DNA of 64,000 bases from Caldilineaceae bacterium (lineage in GTDB: Bacteria; Chloroflexota; Anaerolineae; Caldilineales; Caldilineaceae). Positions 43,045-51,311 of this stretch are shown one piece after another. The notes below the pieces were generated by a model, which was not told the DNA's origin, did not search any database, and was given only the letters and a program-made list of their open reading frames with translations. The stretch lies in contig JAPOVP010000056.1 of NCBI GenBank assembly GCA_026708085.1, positions 111,920 through 175,919 of the forward strand. Reading direction: 5' to 3'. Made by a program: the position numbers and the translations under genes. How positions within the stretch are numbered: position 1 is the stretch's first letter; every line of letters begins with the position of its first letter.

Positions 43045-43073
43045 TGGACAAGAGATTGATTCAAGAGTAGAAT
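43045..43073 (+). promoter_or_regulatory. Sigma70-type promoter of the RNase J gene
   Basis: TGGACA (43045-43050), 17 bases, TAGAAT (43068-43073); five of six consensus bases in each box. It starts 10 bases after the GS stop and gives a leader of about 200 nt. Confidence 0.65.
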
Positions 43074-43184
43074 AGAGGGGAGAAATCGGAGAGGAGCAGG
43101 TCGTGAGCAGCGGGAGGGATGTCTTCCCCTCGCCCAGGGCAAATATGTTGCACTTTGGCAGGTAAAATCGATTCATGATGCTCA

Positions 43185-43214
43185 CGCTGGGAGCCGATGC
43201 TGCCCGGCGTTTTT
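43185..43214 (+). terminator. Terminator-like hairpin in the RNase J leader
   Basis: CGCTGGG (43185-43191) pairs with CCCGGCG (43203-43209, one G-U), 11-base loop, then five T. It lies after the promoter at 43045 and 66 bases before the start codon, so it could attenuate; otherwise it is the terminator of the GS gene. A second hairpin (GCGCCGCAGAC with GTCTGCAGCGC, about 43232-43262) sits next to the ribosome site. Confidence 0.65.
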
Positions 43215-43279
43215 GTGTTAGACGAAAATTTCGGCGCCGCAGACCGCGCGTCTGCAGCGCCTCTCAAAGGAGAAATCGA

Positions 43280-45004
43280 ATGGAACAGATAACAGTAGCG
43301 CCCGCCGACACCGAGCGGGCCGAAGTCGACGCCGCCGAGGCGCAACTGCGGGTGATCCCGCTGGGCGGCCTCGGCGGCATCGGGAAGAACATGATGCTGC
43401 TCGAGTCCGGTGAGAATATCCTCATCATCGACGCCGGCCTCATGTTTCCCGACAGCGACATGCACGGCGTCGACGTCGTCATCCCCGAGAGCGAGTACCT
43501 GCTCAACCGGCTGGACTGGATTCGAGGCATCGTGCTGACGCACGGCCACGAGGACCATATCGGCGCGCTGCCCTACCTGATCGACCAGGGGCTGGACGCG
43601 CCGGTCTACGCCACCGCGCTCACCAAGGGGCTGCTGCAGGGCAAGCTGGCCGAGCACGGTCTGCTGGCACAGACGGTGCTGCATACCGTGACCGAAGAGG
43701 ACGTGATCGAGCTGGAGCCGTTCACGGTCGAATTTTTTCACACCTGTCACAGCTTTCCGGACAGTGTGGGCGTCTCGGTCGCCACGCCGGCCGGCCGCGT
43801 CATCCTCACCAGCGATTACAAGTTCGACGACACGCCGGTCGACGGCAAGCTGACCGAGGTGGACAAGCTGCAGCGCTGGGGCGATGAGGGCGTCCTGCTC
43901 CTGCTCGGCGACAGCACCAACGTCGAGACGGAGGGGAGCACGCCGAGCGAGACCAAGGTTGAGGAGATGCTCGACGAGATTTTTGACAGGGTTGACGGCC
44001 GCGTCATCCTGGCGACCTTTGCCAGCAACGTCAGCCGCGTGCAACAGATCATTAACATTGCGCGCAAACATGGCCGCCGCGTCGGCATGATCGGGCGCTC
44101 GATGGTCAACAACGTCAAGATCGCGATCGGCCTCGGCTACCTCGATATCCGCCAGGACGAACTTCTGACCGCGCACGAGATGGAGGCGCTGCCCTCGCAC
44201 AAGGTCACGATCATCGCCACCGGCAGCCAGGGTGAGCCGACCAGCGCGATGGTGCGGATGAGCATGGACGACCACCGCCAGATCAGCCTGCGCCAGGGGG
44301 ACACGGTCGTGCTGAGCGCGACGCCGATCCCCGGCAACGAGGAGTTGTTCAACCGCACGGTCGACAACCTTTTCCGCCGCGGCGCGCGGGTCGTCTATCA
44401 CGAAATCTCCGACGACGTCCACGTCAGCGGGCACGGCGGCAAGGATGACTACCGCCGTATGCTGGAGCTGGTGCGGCCGCGCCACTTCATACCGGTGCAC
44501 GGCGCCTACCGCCATCTCGTGCTTCACGGCGAGCTGGCGCAGAGCACCGGCATCCCGTCCGAGCGCGTCTTTGTGGTAGAGGATGGGCAGGTCGTTGAGT
44601 TCGGTCGTTTCGAAGAGGGGGAGGAGGGCGTGCAGGCGCGGCTGGGCGAGCATGTCAGCGCCAACCACGTCTTTGTCGACGGGCTGGGCGTCGGCGATGT
44701 CGGCGGCGTTGTGCTGCGCGACCGCCGCCACCTGGGCAGCGACGGTTTCCTGGTCTGTATCCTCGCGCTGGACGAATTCGACGGTTCGATTCTCTACGGG
44801 CCGGAGATCATCAGCCGCGGCTTCGTCTATATTCGCGACAACGAAGGGCTGATTATGCGCGCCGAGGAGATCGTGCGCAGCGAGGTCAAGGGCAAGGTCG
44901 CGCCGTCTGCGCTCTCGCGCCGCATCCGCAATGCGCTGGCCAGCTTTTGCAGCAATGAGATGGGGCGCCGGCCGATGATTCTGCCGGTGGTGATTCAGGT
45001 GTAG
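43280..45004 (+). CDS. rnj: Ribonuclease J
   Basis: 574 residues. Metallo-beta-lactamase/beta-CASP nuclease: zinc ligands in LTHGHEDHIG (residues about 87-96), HTCHSF and SDYKFDDTP, the beta-CASP motifs ATFASNVSRV, ATGSQGEP and HVSGHGGKDD, and HFIPVHGAYRH. A C-terminal domain completes the family length. It cuts RNA endonucleolytically and 5'-to-3', acting in mRNA decay and rRNA/RNase P RNA maturation. ATG 43280 has AAAGGAG 8 bases upstream. The structured leader may allow autoregulation. Gene neighbourhood with ftsK downstream is common in Gram-positive-like genomes. Confidence 0.95.
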   Translation: MEQITVAPADTERAEVDAAEAQLRVIPLGGLGGIGKNMMLLESGENILIIDAGLMFPDSDMHGVDVVIPESEYLLNRLDWIRGIVLTHGHEDHIGALPYLIDQGLDAPVYATALTKGLLQGKLAEHGLLAQTVLHTVTEEDVIELEPFTVEFFHTCHSFPDSVGVSVATPAGRVILTSDYKFDDTPVDGKLTEVDKLQRWGDEGVLLLLGDSTNVETEGSTPSETKVEEMLDEIFDRVDGRVILATFASNVSRVQQIINIARKHGRRVGMIGRSMVNNVKIAIGLGYLDIRQDELLTAHEMEALPSHKVTIIATGSQGEPTSAMVRMSMDDHRQISLRQGDTVVLSATPIPGNEELFNRTVDNLFRRGARVVYHEISDDVHVSGHGGKDDYRRMLELVRPRHFIPVHGAYRHLVLHGELAQSTGIPSERVFVVEDGQVVEFGRFEEGEEGVQARLGEHVSANHVFVDGLGVGDVGGVVLRDRRHLGSDGFLVCILALDEFDGSILYGPEIISRGFVYIRDNEGLIMRAEEIVRSEVKGKVAPSALSRRIRNALASFCSNEMGRRPMILPVVIQV

Positions 45005-45005
45005 T

Positions 45006-45040
45006 CAGTTTTTGGTTTCCGGTTTTCAGTTTCTGGTTTT
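45006..45040 (+). repeat. Heptanucleotide array after RNase J
   Basis: Five perfect-register heptamers: CAGTTTT, TGGTTTC, CGGTTTT, CAGTTTC, TGGTTTT. It begins at the stop codon. Confidence 0.9.
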
Positions 45041-45255
45041 TCGCTCCTGGTAAACGCTTCTTGGACTCCTGGTTGGTGCTTGGCGTCCAAAGGCTGAGGA
45101 GCAATGTTTTTCGTTCTTGGTCGGACCGGCAGCGGGCTGAAGCTGGCCGCGAGTTAGGATCTCAGGCAGGCCCCGGCGGGGGAGACGCCCGCGTTTCGGT
45201 TGGTAAACGCAGACGAATCGTCGCCGTGTCAAACGGTATTCGCACTGAAAACCTG

Positions 45256-45284
45256 TTGATGAAATCCCGGTTGGCTGCTATACT
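45256..45284 (+). promoter_or_regulatory. ftsK promoter
   Basis: TTGATG (45256-45261), 17 bases, TATACT (45279-45284). Good spacing and matches; the transcription start would be near 45291. Confidence 0.75.
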
Positions 45285-45291
45285 GTCTTGG

Positions 45292-45303
45292 GAACGTTTG
45301 TTC
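45292..45303 (+). promoter_or_regulatory. LexA/DinR-type operator
   Basis: GAACGTTTGTTC is an exact GAAC-N4-GTTC, the core of the Gram-positive SOS box, placed at about +2 to +13 of the ftsK promoter where a repressor would block transcription. The longer palindrome ACGTTTG...CAAACGT (45294-45316) overlaps it and is an alternative operator. Confidence 0.6.
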
Positions 45304-45417
45304 TTTTCCCAAACGTAATTCAGGACAGTACGGCGCTTTGCCGCAGTCGACTCGGCTGACCGGTTGTACCGGTCCGCGTTGGTCGGTTGACGCGGCGGCA
45401 CAAGGATTTCACCTGAC

Positions 45418-48093
45418 ATGGCAGCCAAACGACGTCGAAAGAGAAATACAAATCCGCTGAAGAAGGTCCTGGGCGGGCTGGCGGTCGTCACCCGTTTTGA
45501 AATCGTCGGCCTCGCCCTCGTTCTGGTCTCGGTCTTCACGCTCCTCAGTCTGCTGACCGGTTCGCGCGGCAGCGTAACCGGCTTCTGGATTGATCTCCTG
45601 CGCGCCGCGACCGGCGACGGTGTGGCCGGCGTACCTCTGCTGACCGGCTTCCTCGGCCTGTGGATGGTCCTGCACGTTATCGATGGGTCGAGCACGCGCA
45701 CGGGCGCAGAGCGGGCGCTGCCCATCCTGCCCTGGCGTATCCCCACCGGTCTGCTGCTCATCTTTCTGGCATACATCACCGCCATCACGTTGTGGCTGCC
45801 TTCATTGTCGCGCGCGGCGCGCATTGCCGACGGCGGCGCCGGCGGCGCGCTCGGTCTCTTCATCGCCAATCTGCTTGAGGATGGGCTGCCCGGCTGGGGC
45901 GCATGGACGCTGCTCGTGTGCGGCGCTCTTTTGGGGCTGTCGCTGGTCAGCGGACGCCGCCTGTGGGAGTCGCTCTGGGACGGCGGCGCCGACATGGCCC
46001 TGGACGGGTGGGAGAGCCTGCGCACGACCTGGCACGAGACGCGGCGCGAAGGCCAGCAGATGAGATTCCCCGGTTTCGGCAACGGGCAGAAAGAAGACAG
46101 GCGCGCGGTGTCCCCGCTCACGCCGTCCGCCACGCCGCCCGGCACGCCGCTTTCAGCGCAAGTGCAGGCCGGCCCCGCCGCGGATGACGGACGCGAGGCG
46201 GAGGCGCACGAGCTTGCGGTTGCCGACAATCAGCTATCGATGCTCGGCGGCGAAGAGCAGCTGCCGGCCAGAAACGGCAGGACGCAGCCGGTGTGGGAGC
46301 TGCCGCAGCTGAACGATATGTTGGATTTCTGGGACCGGTCGAGCGACAGCGACGATCTGATCCGCTACCGCGGGCGGCTGCTGGAGGAGACGCTGGCGCT
46401 GTTCGGCGTCCCGGCCGACTTTGAAGGCGTCAACGCCGGTCCCACGGTCACGCAATATCTGATCCGTCCCGGCTACATTGAGCGGATGGTGCGCGGCGAG
46501 GTCAAACGCACCAAGGTCAAGGTCAGCAAGATCGCCAGTCTTACGAACGACCTTGCGCTGGCGCTGGCGGCGCGCACCGTGCGCATCGAGGCGCCGATCC
46601 CGGGGACAAGCTATGTCGGCATCGAGGTGCCCAATTCGGAGAGCAACAATGTCGGCCTCAAGGAGCTGATGGAGAGTGAGGCGTTTGAGGCGGTGCAGGC
46701 GCGCGCCCGCCTGCCGATCGCGCTGGGCGAGGACGTGCGCGGCAAGCCGGTCACTACCGACCTCACGCGCATGCCCCATCTGCTGATCGCGGGCGCCACC
46801 GGAACGGGCAAGTCGGTCTGCATCAATTCGATCATCGGCTGTCTGCTGTTGACGCACACGCCGGAAACGCTGCGGCTGCTGATGATCGACCCCAAGATGG
46901 TCGAGCTGACCGTCTACAACGGCACGCCCCACCTCCTGAGCCCGGTCGTAACCGACGTGGACCGGGCCGCGGGGATGCTTTTCTGGTGCATCAAGGAGAT
47001 GGAGCGCCGCTACAAGCTCCTGAACCAGGCCGGCGTGCGCGACCTGGAGCGTTTCAATGACTATCTGCGAAAGCTGGGTGAGGAGATCCTGCCCTATATC
47101 GTCGTCGTCATCGACGAGATGGCCGACCTGATGATGGCCGCGCCCGAGGAGGTCGAGAAGCACGTGATCCGCCTGGCTCAGATGGCCCGCGCGGTCGGCA
47201 TCCACCTGATCATCGCCACGCAGCGGCCCTCGGTCGACGTCATCACCGGCCTGATCAAGGCCAACTTTCCGGCCCGCATCGCTTTCGCCGTGACCAGCCA
47301 GATCGACAGCCGCGTCGTCCTCGACCTGCCGGGCGCCGAGAGCCTGCTGGGGCGCGGCGACATGCTCTTCATGGCCCCGGACGCAAGCAAGCTGGAGCGT
47401 TTGCAGGGCGCGTTTCTCGACGATTCGGAGACCAATCGCATCGTCCGCTACTGGCAGAACTTCCACAAGCTGGAGAGCTATCTCCAGGGGCATGGAGAAG
47501 ATGAAGAGGAGAGCGTTCCTCTTCCATACCTGACTCCGCAGGCAACGCCTCTGGCCACGCGCGCGGAAACCGAGCAGGAGGAGGCGCCGCAGGGCGATGA
47601 GGACGGGCTGCCGGCCCTTGTGGAGAAGGATAACGGGCCGGTCCGGGAGGTCGAAACGCTGCCGGCCGACGGCGAACGCGATGAGCTTTTCGAAGAGGCG
47701 GTGCAGGTCGTGAACGAGGCCGGCCGCGGCTCGGTGACGATACTCCAGCGCAAGCTGCGCGTCGGCTTCAACCGCGCAAGCCGTCTCGTGGGGCAGCTCG
47801 AGGCGGCCGGCGTTCTGGGGCCGGACCGGGGCCGCAGCCAGGGCCGCGAGGTCTATCTCCAGGACGCAGCGGATAGCGATGGGGAAAGCGACGGAGAAAG
47901 CGAAGTCGCGGCGGAACCCGTCCCCGAGGAGGCCGCGCCGGGCGCAGAGTCTGAATTGGAGGCTGAACCGGTCCCGCTCCCCGCGCCGCCCGCCGCCCGT
48001 GGCGAGCATGACGGCGCTCCAGGCGGCAACGGCCAGGCCGAATCGGCGGACCCCGACGAAGAAGGGGATGCGCCGCTCCGCATCTGGATGTAA
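45418..48093 (+). CDS. ftsK: FtsK/SpoIIIE DNA translocase
   Basis: 891 residues. Four to five membrane helices in residues about 20-185 anchor it at the septum, a variable linker follows (to about 290), then the RecA-like motor: Walker A GATGTGKSV (near 458-466), Walker B VVVIDEMADLM (near 560) and ATQRPSVDVITGLIKAN. A winged-helix gamma domain (LFEEAVQVVNEAGRGSVTIL, about 754-815) reads oriented chromosome sequences. An acidic tail of about 70 residues follows it, which is unusual. It pumps DNA at division and in dimer resolution. Its promoter carries a LexA-type box, suggesting DNA-damage control. Confidence 0.95.
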   Translation: MAAKRRRKRNTNPLKKVLGGLAVVTRFEIVGLALVLVSVFTLLSLLTGSRGSVTGFWIDLLRAATGDGVAGVPLLTGFLGLWMVLHVIDGSSTRTGAERALPILPWRIPTGLLLIFLAYITAITLWLPSLSRAARIADGGAGGALGLFIANLLEDGLPGWGAWTLLVCGALLGLSLVSGRRLWESLWDGGADMALDGWESLRTTWHETRREGQQMRFPGFGNGQKEDRRAVSPLTPSATPPGTPLSAQVQAGPAADDGREAEAHELAVADNQLSMLGGEEQLPARNGRTQPVWELPQLNDMLDFWDRSSDSDDLIRYRGRLLEETLALFGVPADFEGVNAGPTVTQYLIRPGYIERMVRGEVKRTKVKVSKIASLTNDLALALAARTVRIEAPIPGTSYVGIEVPNSESNNVGLKELMESEAFEAVQARARLPIALGEDVRGKPVTTDLTRMPHLLIAGATGTGKSVCINSIIGCLLLTHTPETLRLLMIDPKMVELTVYNGTPHLLSPVVTDVDRAAGMLFWCIKEMERRYKLLNQAGVRDLERFNDYLRKLGEEILPYIVVVIDEMADLMMAAPEEVEKHVIRLAQMARAVGIHLIIATQRPSVDVITGLIKANFPARIAFAVTSQIDSRVVLDLPGAESLLGRGDMLFMAPDASKLERLQGAFLDDSETNRIVRYWQNFHKLESYLQGHGEDEEESVPLPYLTPQATPLATRAETEQEEAPQGDEDGLPALVEKDNGPVREVETLPADGERDELFEEAVQVVNEAGRGSVTILQRKLRVGFNRASRLVGQLEAAGVLGPDRGRSQGREVYLQDAADSDGESDGESEVAAEPVPEEAAPGAESELEAEPVPLPAPPAARGEHDGAPGGNGQAESADPDEEGDAPLRIWM

Positions 48094-48126
48094 TGCTGCC
48101 TTCCATTCAAAACAGGAGAGTCCCCC

Positions 48127-49023
48127 TTGAGCCAGCTTGAACCTCCGGCGCGCCCTGCATGGGTGTCGGACGAGCTCTTCCCTTTTGAAAGCCGCTTCTT
48201 CACCACACCGTCCGGCCACGCGATGCACTACATCGACGAGGGCGCGGGCGAGCCGCTCCTCTTCCTGCACGGCAACCCGACCTGGTCGTTCGAGTTCCGA
48301 CACCTGGTCAAGGCGCTGCGCGGCCAGTACCGCTGCATCGCGCCCGACCATATCGGTTTTGGGCTTTCGGCGCGCAGCGATCTGCCGGCCTACCACCGGC
48401 CTGAAGCCCACGCCGCTGCGGTGACGGCGTTGCTCGACCATCTCGACGTGCACGATTTGACGCTCTACGTGACCGATTGGGGCGGGCCGATCGGCCTCGA
48501 TTTCGCGCGCAAACATCCGCCGCGGGTCAAGCGGATCGTCATTGCCAACACCTGGTGCTGGCCGGTCGCGCGCGATCCGCACTATCTCTTCTTCAGCTTC
48601 TTCATGGCGAGCTGGCTGGGTCAGTACCTGATCAAGCGGCACAATTTTTTCGTCAACAGGGTCTTGCCGATGGCGGTCGCCCAGAAGCAGGCGCTGACGA
48701 CGGAGGTGATGACGCACTATCGCAACGCGCAGCCGGCGCCCGACGCGCGTGCTGCGTGCGCCGCGCTTCCCGGACATATCATCGGCGCGACCGACTGGCT
48801 GCGCTCGATCTGGGATGAGCGCGCCGCGTTCGGCGCCAAGCCGGCGCTTATCTTCTGGGGTTTCAAGGACATCGCCTTCCGCGAGAAGGAGCTCAACCGC
48901 TGGAAATCCGAGCTGAGCGACGTTGAGGTGCACGAGTTCAGGGACTGCGGGCATTTCCTGGCCGAGGAGGCGCCGGAGCGGATCGTGCCGGCGCTGCGGG
49001 GCTTTATGGAGCGGACGGGGTAG
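48127..49023 (+). CDS. Haloalkane-dehalogenase-like alpha/beta hydrolase
   Basis: 298 residues; TTG start with AGGAGAG 7 bases upstream. The catalytic set is that of haloalkane dehalogenases: oxyanion and halide residues in LHGNPTWSFEFR (Asn and Trp), nucleophile Asp in YVTDWGGPIGLDF (near 117) with its Trp, catalytic acid Asp in GFKDIAF (near 246) and His in DCGHFLAEEAP (near 275). An Asp nucleophile rather than Ser excludes ordinary esterases and lipases. It would hydrolyse carbon-halogen bonds in small alkanes, or epoxides less likely. Gap to ftsK is 33 bases, so it may be co-transcribed. Confidence 0.88.
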   Translation: MSQLEPPARPAWVSDELFPFESRFFTTPSGHAMHYIDEGAGEPLLFLHGNPTWSFEFRHLVKALRGQYRCIAPDHIGFGLSARSDLPAYHRPEAHAAAVTALLDHLDVHDLTLYVTDWGGPIGLDFARKHPPRVKRIVIANTWCWPVARDPHYLFFSFFMASWLGQYLIKRHNFFVNRVLPMAVAQKQALTTEVMTHYRNAQPAPDARAACAALPGHIIGATDWLRSIWDERAAFGAKPALIFWGFKDIAFREKELNRWKSELSDVEVHEFRDCGHFLAEEAPERIVPALRGFMERTG

Positions 49024-49134
49024 GGCAGCGGCAGGACTATCGGGTCTACAGCTTCTTGGAAATAGCGTACCGGCCCGGGCATAATGCGGCTGTCGATCGT
49101 TAACGCATAGCTGGTCTCCACCGAAAACCTTCCG

Positions 49135-49836
49135 ATGGATCGCAAGTGGATCGTGGGAACCGTCGCCGGTCTGGCCGTGCTGGCCGCTGCCGCGCTGGCC
49201 GTTCTCTTCTTTACCTCTCGTCCCCCAAACGCCGACCGCCTGCCCGAGGAGGCCGCGGCGCGGCTGGAAGAGTTGCAGACAATCAAAGGCCGGCTCCTGC
49301 TGGGCAAGGACGACCAGGCGCTCGAGTATGAACTGTGGGTGCAGCGCCCGCGTCATCTGCGCGCTGAGACGGAGCTGAAAGGGCTGGACCGCAAAGCCGT
49401 CTTCATCTTGATGTTCAACGATGAAGAGGCCTGGACCTACGACCCGCTCCTGAACATCGCCACCGTCACCGACAGGAGCAAGGGGCCGCCTGCCGACGGG
49501 TCCCGCTTCGGCACCTCGCTGCTGGAGACGATGCCGGATGACGTGCTGGCCGGACTGCGCGCGGCCGACATTCAGATCATCGGCGAGGAGGAGGTCGCCG
49601 GCCGCAATGCGCTGCGCGTGCAGCTTCTGCTGCCGCCGACGCAAAACCCGCTTGCGGAGGTCGGCCAGGATGTGACCGTCTGGCTGGACAGGAGCGTCTA
49701 CTATCCGCTTGCAATCGAGGGCGACAGCGGTTTTCGCATGCGTTTTGAGTTCATCCGTTTCAACGAGGCGATCGATCCTGTGACATTCGTCTTTTTCCCG
49801 CCGCCGGGCGCGACAGTTCGCCGGACCGGTGAGTAG
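49135..49836 (+). CDS. LolA-like/outer-membrane-lipoprotein-sorting-fold protein
   Basis: 233 residues. The N-terminus is one membrane segment or uncleaved signal (IVGTVAGLAVLAAAALAVLFF). The rest follows the LolA/LppX/DUF4292 open beta-barrel pattern: LEELQTIKGRLLL, LRAETELKG, WTYDPLLNIATV, GRNALRVQLLLPP, VWLDRSVYYPL, FIRFNEAIDP. Such proteins carry lipid or lipoproteins outside the membrane; in a possible monoderm it may be a lipid-binding lipoprotein-like factor. Its stop overlaps the GTG start of the MFS gene by 8 bases, so they are translationally coupled. A remnant duplicate of its end is at 51165. Confidence 0.75.
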   Translation: MDRKWIVGTVAGLAVLAAAALAVLFFTSRPPNADRLPEEAAARLEELQTIKGRLLLGKDDQALEYELWVQRPRHLRAETELKGLDRKAVFILMFNDEEAWTYDPLLNIATVTDRSKGPPADGSRFGTSLLETMPDDVLAGLRAADIQIIGEEEVAGRNALRVQLLLPPTQNPLAEVGQDVTVWLDRSVYYPLAIEGDSGFRMRFEFIRFNEAIDPVTFVFFPPPGATVRRTGE

Positions 49837-51127
49837 CGCGCAGCCGGGCGCGGGAGAGCGCGCAGGCCGTCGCTGGGGCATCACCCGCTTCCGCCATATC
49901 CTGGCCGCCTGTATCGCCGCCCGGCTGGCGGTCGATACAACGACCCAACTCTTTTTCCCCTTTCTGCAGACCATAGCCCTGGGAATGGCGATCGATATCG
50001 TCCTTCTTGGCCGTCTTGTCAGCCTGCGCAGCCTGGCGGGGTTGAGCGCGCCGCTGTTCGGCGCGGCGGCCGACCGCTACGGCTACCGCCGGCTTATGCG
50101 CCTGTCGCTGTTGCTGGCGGCAGCGGGCATGTATCTGCTGGGCAGCGGATGGGGTATCTGGTCGGTCGTGGCCGGCATGGTCGTTTCCGGCATGGGCCTG
50201 ACCGGCTTCCTGCCGACCTGCCAGGCCTACATCAGCGCGCGGCTTCCCTTTGCGCAGCGGGCGCGCGGCATCGGCGCGCTGGAATATTCCTGGGCGCTGG
50301 CCGGCATTGTCGGGCTGTCGCTGATGGGGTTTCTCTTCGGGCGTTTCAGCTGGCAACTGCCTTTCATGGTCCTGGCCACGGCCATGCTGGCCGGCTGGGT
50401 CCTGCTCAGATTGCTGCCGGAAGCGAGGGGAGAGGCCGCGCGCAAGGAGGTTGCCGCCGCGCGTGCGCGGGAGGTCGCGCCGAGGAGATTGCGGAGCCGT
50501 TCTCTCACCCCCCTGCTCTCAACCCTCCCTCCTCTTCATGTAGGCAGGGTCGCCGGCCTCTTTGATCTCGGAGCCAATTGGCGCGCCGCCTTCGCCGTCA
50601 TCTGCGCCAATGGTCTCTTCTATTTCAGCCAGGTCCACATCCTCATTGCCCACGGCGCGTGGCTGCAGACCGAGTACGGTCTGGCACCGGAGAGCCTGGG
50701 CCTGGTGGCGCTGGCGCAGGGCGGAGCGGACCTGTGCGGCAGCGTGCTGGTATCGCTGATCACCGACCGGGTAGGCAAAAAGCGCGCGGTCCAGGCAGGC
50801 ATGCTGGGTTCGCTGCTGGTTTACAGCTCTCTACCTTTTATCAACGTCGGCCTGATTCCTGTCATCGCTGCGCTGGTGCTGCTGCGCTTTGTGTTCGAGT
50901 ACGGGATCGTCAGCGCGATCGCCCTGATCAGCGAGCAGGCGCCGGACCGGCGGGCCAAGATGATTTCCCTGTCGGTGGCGCTCAATCTGGTGGGCTCGAC
51001 CGTCAGCGGATTTACTGGTCCGTGGATGTATACCCGCTTTGGCGTATGGGGGCTGGGGCCGGTGGCGACGGTCGGTACGCTGGCGGCGGTTGTGCTGCTG
51101 ACGGTCTGGGGGCGCGAGTCGGCCTGA
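49829..51127 (+). CDS. Major facilitator superfamily transporter, paralogue A
   Basis: 432 residues, twelve predicted helices. GTG start overlaps the stop of the LolA-like gene (GTGAGTAG). The MFS loop motif between helices 2 and 3 is GAAADRYGYRRLMRL, and a related GSVLVSLITDRVGKKRAVQAG loop begins the second half. A cytoplasmic central loop of about 50 residues is charged. The paralogue at 51304 is strikingly alike through its whole length. Substrate unknown; coupling with a LolA-fold protein suggests export of a lipid-like compound. Confidence 0.88.
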   Translation: MSSAQPGAGERAGRRWGITRFRHILAACIAARLAVDTTTQLFFPFLQTIALGMAIDIVLLGRLVSLRSLAGLSAPLFGAAADRYGYRRLMRLSLLLAAAGMYLLGSGWGIWSVVAGMVVSGMGLTGFLPTCQAYISARLPFAQRARGIGALEYSWALAGIVGLSLMGFLFGRFSWQLPFMVLATAMLAGWVLLRLLPEARGEAARKEVAAARAREVAPRRLRSRSLTPLLSTLPPLHVGRVAGLFDLGANWRAAFAVICANGLFYFSQVHILIAHGAWLQTEYGLAPESLGLVALAQGGADLCGSVLVSLITDRVGKKRAVQAGMLGSLLVYSSLPFINVGLIPVIAALVLLRFVFEYGIVSAIALISEQAPDRRAKMISLSVALNLVGSTVSGFTGPWMYTRFGVWGLGPVATVGTLAAVVLLTVWGRESA

Positions 51128-51164
51128 GGACGCTTTCTTCCATTCTTGACAGAGGGGAAGAGGC

Positions 51165-51311
51165 ATGACAGTTCTCTACCGGCCTGATGACGGCGCGGCC
51201 CGCTTCGAGGGGATCAGAATGGTGACCAGATAGATTGCTGAAGCAGACGGCCTAATGGCAGTCATTTTCATACCATCTTCGGGCGCGACCATGCGCCGTT
51301 GCCATGAGTAG
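51165..51311 (+). pseudogene. 3' fossil of a duplicated LolA-like gene
   Basis: One reading frame from 51165 to the TAG at 51309-51311, broken by TAG 51231-51233, reads MTVLYRPDDGAARFEGIRMV and, later, AVIFIPSSGATMRRCHE. It aligns with the end of the 49135 protein: SVYYPL...DSGFRMRFEFIRF and TFVFFPPPGATVRRTGE. Its final GAGTAG overlaps the ATG of the second MFS gene exactly as in the first pair. So the LolA-MFS unit was duplicated and the second LolA copy was lost apart from this tail. A good ribosome-binding site (AGAGGGGAAGAGGC) still precedes the remnant. Confidence 0.8.

Larger units (their letters stand above)
45005..45417. other. ftsK upstream region: repeat, promoter, LexA-type box
   Basis: 413 bases. 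Heptamer array (45006-45040), unassigned sequence, ftsK promoter (45256-45284), GAAC-N4-GTTC box (45292-45303), an overlapping ACGTTTG/CAAACGT palindrome (45294-45316) and a perfect hairpin GACCGG-TTGTA-CCGGTC (45358-45374) in the leader. Confidence 0.7.

Noticed and set aside
46234..49974. Very long open frame on the minus strand opposite ftsK and neighbours (1246 codons)
   Set aside because: It mirrors GC-rich codon bias of the plus-strand genes, spans several genes, has Arg/His-rich low-complexity composition and no family signature.
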